This document shows positions 57,080-64,000 of a DNA stretch of 64,000 bases, piece by piece. The stretch covers positions 42,190,128 through 42,254,127 of the forward strand of contig NC_085865.1 in the NCBI RefSeq assembly GCF_034702125.1, given 5' to 3'. The notes beneath the pieces are model-generated. The model searched no databases, was not told the origin of the DNA, and worked only from the letters and a program-made list of their open reading frames with translations. Positions within the stretch are counted from its first letter, which is position 1. The number at the start of each line of letters is the position of its first letter. The position numbers and the translations under genes were made by a program. Source of the stretch: Engraulis encrasicolus. Its lineage: Eukaryota; Chordata; Actinopteri; Clupeiformes; Engraulidae.

Positions 57080-57463
57080 TGAGTGCGTATACATGCAGTT
57101 CAGTATCCCGAATATCAGGCATATCCCGGTTATGATCATATTCGGGATGAGGTGTTTATATGACCACAAAACGTTATATCCCAGTCTACATTCTTGGCCG
57201 TTATAGAATTCTCTTCAAATTCGTGTAGCCTGGATACCAGCTACAGCGTTCTATGGGAAGCCCCTGTATTCGGGATAAGGTGGTTACATGCGTCAGTATC
57301 CCGGCTTCTTTCGGAATACTCCACCTAGCATATCCCGATTTCTCAGTATCCCGAATAAGGGCTTATTCGGGATACTGAAGTGTTTATATGCTCAAACACA
57401 AATTCGGGATACTTAATATCCCGATCATATTCGGGATACTGAACTGCATGTATACACACTCAA
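57080..57463. mobile_element. MITE with ATTCGGGATA motif array
   Basis: Inverted ends GTATACATGCAGTTCAGTAT and ATACTGAACTGCATGTATAC, extending outwards through GAGTG/CACTC. The motif ATTCGGGATA or its complement TATCCCGAAT occurs about ten times, clustered in both arms. No coding frame. Confidence 0.85.
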
Positions 57464-58290
57464 TGACTTTTGATTTACATTCTTGTCAAAATACTGAATT
57501 AATTAGTGCGCTATGTGAAATTAGAATTCAGTAGCCTATGTATGCATACATCTTCGGTCTTGCTGGAGAACGTGGCTTCTCGTGATCAGGCAGGAGAACG
57601 GCTGTCCATGTGGCGGACTGATTATAAAAGTGCTTCACGGGGTCGCAGGACCACTGCACTTGAGGAGCATAGATTGTAATAGCAATGTAGCGCAGGCTAT
57701 TGACAAGGTCGCTGGCCATGGTGCTGAAGTACTCCCGATCCCGAGTGGCTACAGTTTCCAACTGAGAGCTCTTCCCTGAGAGCTGAGTATATGCACAAGT
57801 TCTGAACGGACACCCCCTGGCCGGTTGATGGTAGAGCGAGCAGAACCAAGGAGGGCTGAACTCCGGACAAATCGATCGAGACGGTGTAGGGGGTGAACGG
57901 GGCAGATGGTGGGTGCGCGAATTTCTGCCTGGGAGCAGGTGAGCGAGCAATAAAGGCGGTGTAGATAATTGAAGGGCGTGCCAGATGTCATTGCACTTGC
58001 AATTCCGTCGAATGGTGGCTGAGAGGTGAATCAGGTGGATAATTAGGCGTGCCTGTCTTACTCACTGAATACCAACAAATGACAGATGAGCAGGGAATAG
58101 AGTGCAGGTGTTAATTTAGACCTGTCAAATTTCATTACGCTTCTCCCGAACTTTTGTTTTTAACAAAACGTGCATTAAAACCTTCATCATCGATGACATC
58201 AAGCCACAAGTAAAGGCCACAGTAAAAGATGTGAGGGCAATGATTGACTCGCACCCTCTATGTGCTGTGCTGAGGTCCACTCGCATCCTC
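57464..58290. other. Region without a supported gene; one unexplained minus-strand open frame
   Basis: A minus-strand frame 57950-57528 is open for 140 codons, with an internal Met at about 57721. It has no recognisable domain and no good splice neighbours. Otherwise nothing is seen here. Confidence 0.35.
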
Positions 58291-58292
58291 TA

Positions 58293-58610
58293 TAAAGGGC
58301 CGTACACACACGTCGCTGCTAGTTACTCGCTCAGCGAATGAACTCAATAGAATGTCAATGTGTCCCAGCGAGACTCGCAGGCGAGTAGGCAAGTACTGTA
58401 CAAGCGATGCGATGTGGGCAGATTCCGAGTTGAAAATATTTTATCTTCGAGCGAGGCGAGTAAGCGAGTAACCAATTGGAATGCAGAGTTCGGTACTTCT
58501 CGGCTGTCCATTGGCAGTTAAAGCCGCGGGAACTTTCAGCGAACGTTCCATGAAATAGTGGCGAGTAGGCGAGCAAGCGAAAAGCTAGCTTTGTGTGTGT
58601 ACGCCGCTTA
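58293..58610. mobile_element. MITE with TAAAGGGCCGTACACACAC end and GCGAGTAGGCGAG array
   Basis: Left TAAAGGGCCGTACACACAC and right GTGTGTGTACGCCGCTTA are inverted. Several GCGAGTAGGCGAG / TTACTCGCTCAGCGA motifs lie inside, in both directions. AT/GC-mixed, non-coding. Confidence 0.75.
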
Positions 58611-59144
58611 ACTTTTTTTTAGGGCGACCAGAACGGCGCCGGTGCCTGTTCCCACACCAGTTACATTCGGCACTGAACTGAAGTGCTCACCTGCAAACCA
58701 CCCGCATTCATACCAGACTGAACTTTTCCACACTGTGACTGTGTGTTACTGTGTGTGTTACTTGCTGACACCACAGTGTCGTCATGGTTCGTAGAGAAAA
58801 ATTAAGTATTTTTTCGGTTCACATCGCAAAACAACTTTCCGGTTCTCGAACGTTCAGACTTGCGACGTGAACACGCCAGCCGGTGCGAGATTAGGTGCGG
58901 GAGCGGACACCGGCGCGGTTCTCAGTCGACCTGAATCTGAACGCGCCTTATGGGAACATTTACTGGCTTGCAGTGTCCTGCGTCAGGGCAGAGGTGGAGG
59001 TCTGTAAAGGATGGAGCAGCTCTATTAACGAGAGAACTCCACAGCGCATGCTGGCTGATCTTACAAAGCAGCGCCGTTTCAGATTGCTACTATAGCAGTA
59101 AAACAGCCATTCAGCTCTCTATTAACACTGTCATACACATAAAC

Positions 59145-59424
59145 CAGTGGTTCTTAACCTGGGGTGCGGGCACCCCCTGGGGGTGCGCGAGAGATTCTAG
59201 GGGGTGCATGGAATTTTGTTTGTGTACTTGCAAACATTATAATTAAGTCCAAATTAAACAAGTTTTGGTTCCCATTTAAAGTCATTCGGGTACTGATTGT
59301 AATGAATCACTCATTTATCATTTTTTAGTGCATATACACATGTAGGAGTTTATGTTGGGGGTGCGCGGCTTGTCTTCGACACAGGTAAGGGGGTGTGCTA
59401 AGAAAAAAAGGTTAAGAACCACTG
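59145..59424. mobile_element. Buster-type hAT MITE, probable TSD ACATAAAC/ACAAACAC
   Basis: Left end CAGTGGTTCTTAACCT and right end AGGTTAAGAACCACTG are perfect inverted repeats. GGGGGTGCG blocks inside. Flanking 8-mers match at 6 of 8 positions. Confidence 0.85.
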
Positions 59425-59460
59425 ACAAACACACTGCAGACACACTGCAGACACACTGCA

Positions 59461-60841
<1,381 letters not shown>

Positions 60842-61217
60842 AATTCGAGACGATTCGTCTAATGAATTGTTGAGAGGGGACCATTCGAACAAAACGTTGG
60901 ACCATTCGTAGAAGGCATGGGGCGTTTCGTGCAGTACCTGAGGATTTTTCGTACAAGACCTAAGGACGTTACGTTCAATCCATGCAGACCTTTCGTGTAA
61001 CTGGGCAGATATTTAGTTTAGTCTGCCTATTTTATTAGCCTATTATTTTTATATTTTATCAAACTTGTGTGCCTACCACCACAATGCAATGAAAACAAAA
61101 ATCGAAACATGTAGAAAGTGCGTGCGTCTCTATTTTTTTTAATTAATTATTCATTTTAGTTCAGGCTGCTTTTTTATCATTAGGCCTATTTTATAGCCTA
61201 TTTTATATATACTATAT

Positions 61218-62560
61218 TGTAACGGACTGCCTCTACCTCCTCCGGAGTGAGATAACAGCGTTAGCCCCTGTGAACTACACATGCAGCCTATAAAATGGAG
61301 TTAATTTCAAATGGCGGGTGCCGTCAGGAAGCAACAAGCCGAGAGAGCAAGAGAGAGGGAACCATGAAGTGTGCGCCGAGAAGATCACCATTCGCAAGAA
61401 TCGCTAAAGCCAGACATTGATGTGAGCTGTTCCAAATTGAGAGGGTTTTGCAAAAGTGCACTACTAAACATAAGAAAAGATATTGTGTTGATATGAATTA
61501 TTTCTAATGTGTTGGTCACTGATTTTTATTCATTTTTGGAAAGGTAACGGCAGTCTTGCTGCCTGGCTGGCGCCCATCTCATAACTACAGTCGTTTGCAC
61601 CACTACAATATCAACGAAATGTTTTAAAATGTACAACATCAATTTAAAGGTAGGCCTAAGGGATAATGTATTGTCCACACATGACTATAAGAAAATGTTT
61701 CCCTACGGGGCGAATAACACCCCCGACGCCGAAGGCGGAGTGCTGTTATCTCTGAAGGGAAATGTATTTTCCGTAGTCACGTGTGGACAATACATTATCC
61801 CGCCTTTACCAACATTATAAAGCATACATAGTTAACCATAGTTTATAGCGTGCGCAAAGAAAGATAGTTCGTGGAACGCTCATAATTTAAACAGGTTAAC
61901 AAGCAACATGATTTGGCTACTTTCTAACTTGTTACAGCCACATTGCGCTTCAAACTGTTTGCAGGCTGCCTCGTTCACCGCGCGATATCTACTAAACTCG
62001 GGTTCATAACAGGATCATTTCTATCTAATCGGCGACAGTATTCCAGAAAAAAGCATAGACAACCCAAACACTGATGTGCGCCCTGACCATCATCATTAGC
62101 CTATCGATCCTGATACAGGCCTATCAAAGGGCATTGATGGCTATGGACCTTTTCAGTAGCCTATATTGGGGAAGTAGGGTCAACGTCGTGATTCACCGTT
62201 GGTGTTTGTATCAGCACGCCAAAAGTTACCTCACTAACGTTAATGATGTGCTTTGCTGAGTAACCTAGCCAAATATATCCAGATAATCGTGAATTATGCA
62301 AAATAAAGTCTGCCAACATGTATTGCCATTCTAGGAGCGATAAGGAGAATGCCGCACAGGCGCGGAGAAAGGGTTCCTTTGACACAGAGAATGCTCTGTG
62401 TGGCTGCGCGCATGCAGTGTTTAGTTTGCAGGTTTCAGGCAAATAATGGTGATCGATACGCCCTAGGTCCATAAGACTAACAGTAAAACAGGGACAATGA
62501 CAAAAGGGATGAATTGCTTGAGGAAATCAAAAGGGACAGAGCGAAGTTATGACAACAAAT
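61218..62560. repeat. Diverged second copy of the ipo4-intron foldback body
   Basis: Shares ordered blocks with 4038-5250: CTCCTCCGGAGTGAGA vs CTCCTCAGGAGTGAGA, ACCATGAAGTGTG, GCTGTTCCAAATTGAGA, TTTTGCAAAAGTGCACTA, GAAAAGATATT, CGCGGAGAAAG-GTTCCTTTGA, GGGACAATGACAAAAGGGATGAAT. Interrupted by the palindromic MITE at 61659-61802. Confidence 0.72.
61659..61802. mobile_element. Palindromic MITE inside the diverged repeat
   Basis: GGATAATGTATTGTCCACAC (61661-61680) and GTGTGGACAATACATTATCC (61781-61800) are perfect inverted ends; the interior GTTTCCCTACGGGG...CTGAAGGGAAA also pairs. The centre has CCGACGCCGAAGGCGGAG. The homologous DNA at 4500-4550 lacks it. Confidence 0.85.
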
Positions 62561-62968
62561 TGACGTGCACCATTATGCAAGGCTACATGTAGTTATGATG
62601 GGTAACCAATCAGTTACCGTTGCATTAATAATATGTATGATAAAGATGACTTCAGCGCAGGATATCAGAAATAAACAAGACAGCGCAGATGGGTTTTAAT
62701 TTTTAATATGGCCACATTCTGCGTCAATACGCCAATGCCTATTAGGCTATTTATCATGAAACCTCAAATCGGAAGTAGCCTATCTTGTACCCAGCACTTT
62801 TCAAACCTTACTCGGGTTTATGGTAATTGTCCGGGCCAGCACTTTTGAAATCAAACGGACGCCCTTGCCTGCATGACATGTCATTTGCATGATAAGAGCA
62901 CGGACGATCATGGACATACGATGGTACACACATAGCCACACACGCACACAACACGGTTCAGTTCAACG

Positions 62969-63076
62969 TTTATTGACCAGCAAGCGAGCAGCGTAGTAGC
63001 CTACCAGCTGATTTGCTCTGGGTTTATTGACCAGCAAGCGAGCAGCGCAGTAGCCTACCAGATGATTTGCTCTGGA
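62969..63076. repeat. 54-bp tandem duplication
   Basis: TTTATTGACCAGCAAGCGAG begins at 62969 and again at 63023; the two 54-base units differ at only a few positions. Confidence 0.95.
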
Positions 63077-64000
63077 ATCTCGAAATGAAAACTGGGAAAA
63101 GTGTTGCAAGAACATTGAACTCATTTAGTAGGCCTATCATTGTGCCAAGCGTGTGTCGCAATATTGTAGGCTACTGGGGATATGTGTTGGGGAGGGCATT
63201 AACATTAGGCCTATGACAAAAACATTATCGGGGAGGATTGAGGATAAATCTTGTTTCCTTATTAATGGAAAATTAATTCCATGCTAATTCCAAGTATTCA
63301 AGAACCTAAACAATATGCTCCACAGTTCAAGGGTTAGGCTATTTATTCAGTGAGGTTGTGGATATGACACCTTTCCTCCGCGATCGCGGATAGCCCCCAC
63401 CTTTGCGCTTCTCATCTGGCTGTCACGATATGGAACGGGAAGAGACAGTTCAAGACAAGCGGCATGACTGCAATTGTCAATACAGTAACCTAAAAAAACT
63501 GTTAACTGTTCAGCGGTGTGTAGTCAAATTATCACAGCGGTGGTAGATGATTTTATGAAGACCTGGAGGACAAAAACCAACAGACACAATTGCTGAGTGT
63601 GTATGCAGTATTTGTAACGAATGATTCTCCTGCCAGGATAGCGTTGGACTACAGAATAACCCATTTACATGTTGAATGTTGAGAGGAGGCATTTTGAAAA
63701 GTCGAAGACCTATTCACGAGGATATCATAGCTACCTTTCCTTGTCCCATGCACTACAAAATATTCCAGAACCTCATCTGCGATAGGCTAAACACAATTTA
63801 TCCAACAAGCTTGTGGATAATATTGCCACCTTTCCCCTCTCCTGCGGTAGCCAGTTGCCTTCTCAGAAGAAGCAATCTGAATCGGAAAGAGAGCGCACTG
63901 TTCAAGACCCGCGGCAAGACTGCAATGTCATCTGGTTTGTGGTATCAACCTTCAGCCAAAACGGTGACAGACCCTTTTTTATAAGATAGACCTACCTTAT
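63077..64000. other. Window end, no supported gene
   Basis: Mixed AT-rich sequence with frequent AGGCCTA motifs. Short open frames only; the N-terminal rec8 exons (expected start similar to MFYYPNVL) were not seen on the minus strand. Confidence 0.45.

Noticed and set aside
58660..58945. Possible rec8 upstream exon ending GGTTTGCAGGTGAGCAC on the minus strand
   Set aside because: The donor looks good, but the sequence around it is repetitive (GGCGCCGGTG / CACCGGCGCG blocks in inverted order) and the frame gives no Rec8 similarity.

Overview
This window is teleost fish genomic DNA. Evidence: GT-AG spliced genes whose proteins resemble vertebrate ones, very long (CA)n and (CT)n microsatellites, tRNA-derived SINEs, Tc1-like and hAT-like elements, and a tandem pair of fish-type TRIM genes. 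I cannot name the species from sequence alone. The composition and repeats would fit an otocephalan such as a herring-like fish, but that is only an impression. There is no bacterial, phage or CRISPR content.

Layout. (1) Positions 1-19602, plus strand: the 3-prime two thirds of importin-4 (ipo4), 18 exons encoding about 705 residues and ending in a stop at 19602. Its introns hold a 2.8 kb foldback element, SINEs, hAT-type MITEs and a 23-bp minisatellite. (2) 20619-26349, minus strand: a small three-exon gene I do not recognise, with a TATA-like box near 26822-26829 and no obvious start codon upstream of an internal Met. (3) 30455-43830, minus strand: a tandem duplication of a six-exon RING/B-box/coiled-coil/SPRY gene of the TRIM35-like type. 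Both copies are intact (about 470 and 469 aa). A degenerate LINE sits in the 3-prime flank of the second copy. (4) 44647-47951: a 3.3 kb Tc1-like element with 427-bp inverted ends and no intact transposase. (5) 49284-56639, minus strand: the last five exons of the meiotic cohesin kleisin rec8, with a 1.6 kb CTACT-type minisatellite in one intron. (6) 56640-64000: the upstream part of that gene region, rich in MITEs and CA repeats, where I could not identify further exons.

ipo4 and rec8 are also neighbours in mammals, so their presence here supports both calls as conserved synteny. Here the interval between them also holds the unknown gene, the TRIM pair and several transposons. The genes have unrelated jobs: nuclear import of histones and ribosomal proteins (ipo4), meiotic sister-chromatid cohesion (rec8), and ubiquitin ligase / innate immunity type roles (TRIMs).

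The most interesting material is transposon biology. Six short elements share a CAGTGGTTCTCAACC-like terminus and have 8-bp target duplications with TA at positions 4-5, the pattern described for Buster-family hAT transposases. Several other elements carry arrays of a short motif in both orientations (ATTACGTTATGGGC, GTCACCACCGTCAG, GTGGTGGAAATGAC, ATTCGGGATA), which look like transposase-binding-site arrays. Dinucleotide repeats repeatedly sit right against splice sites in all the single-copy genes.
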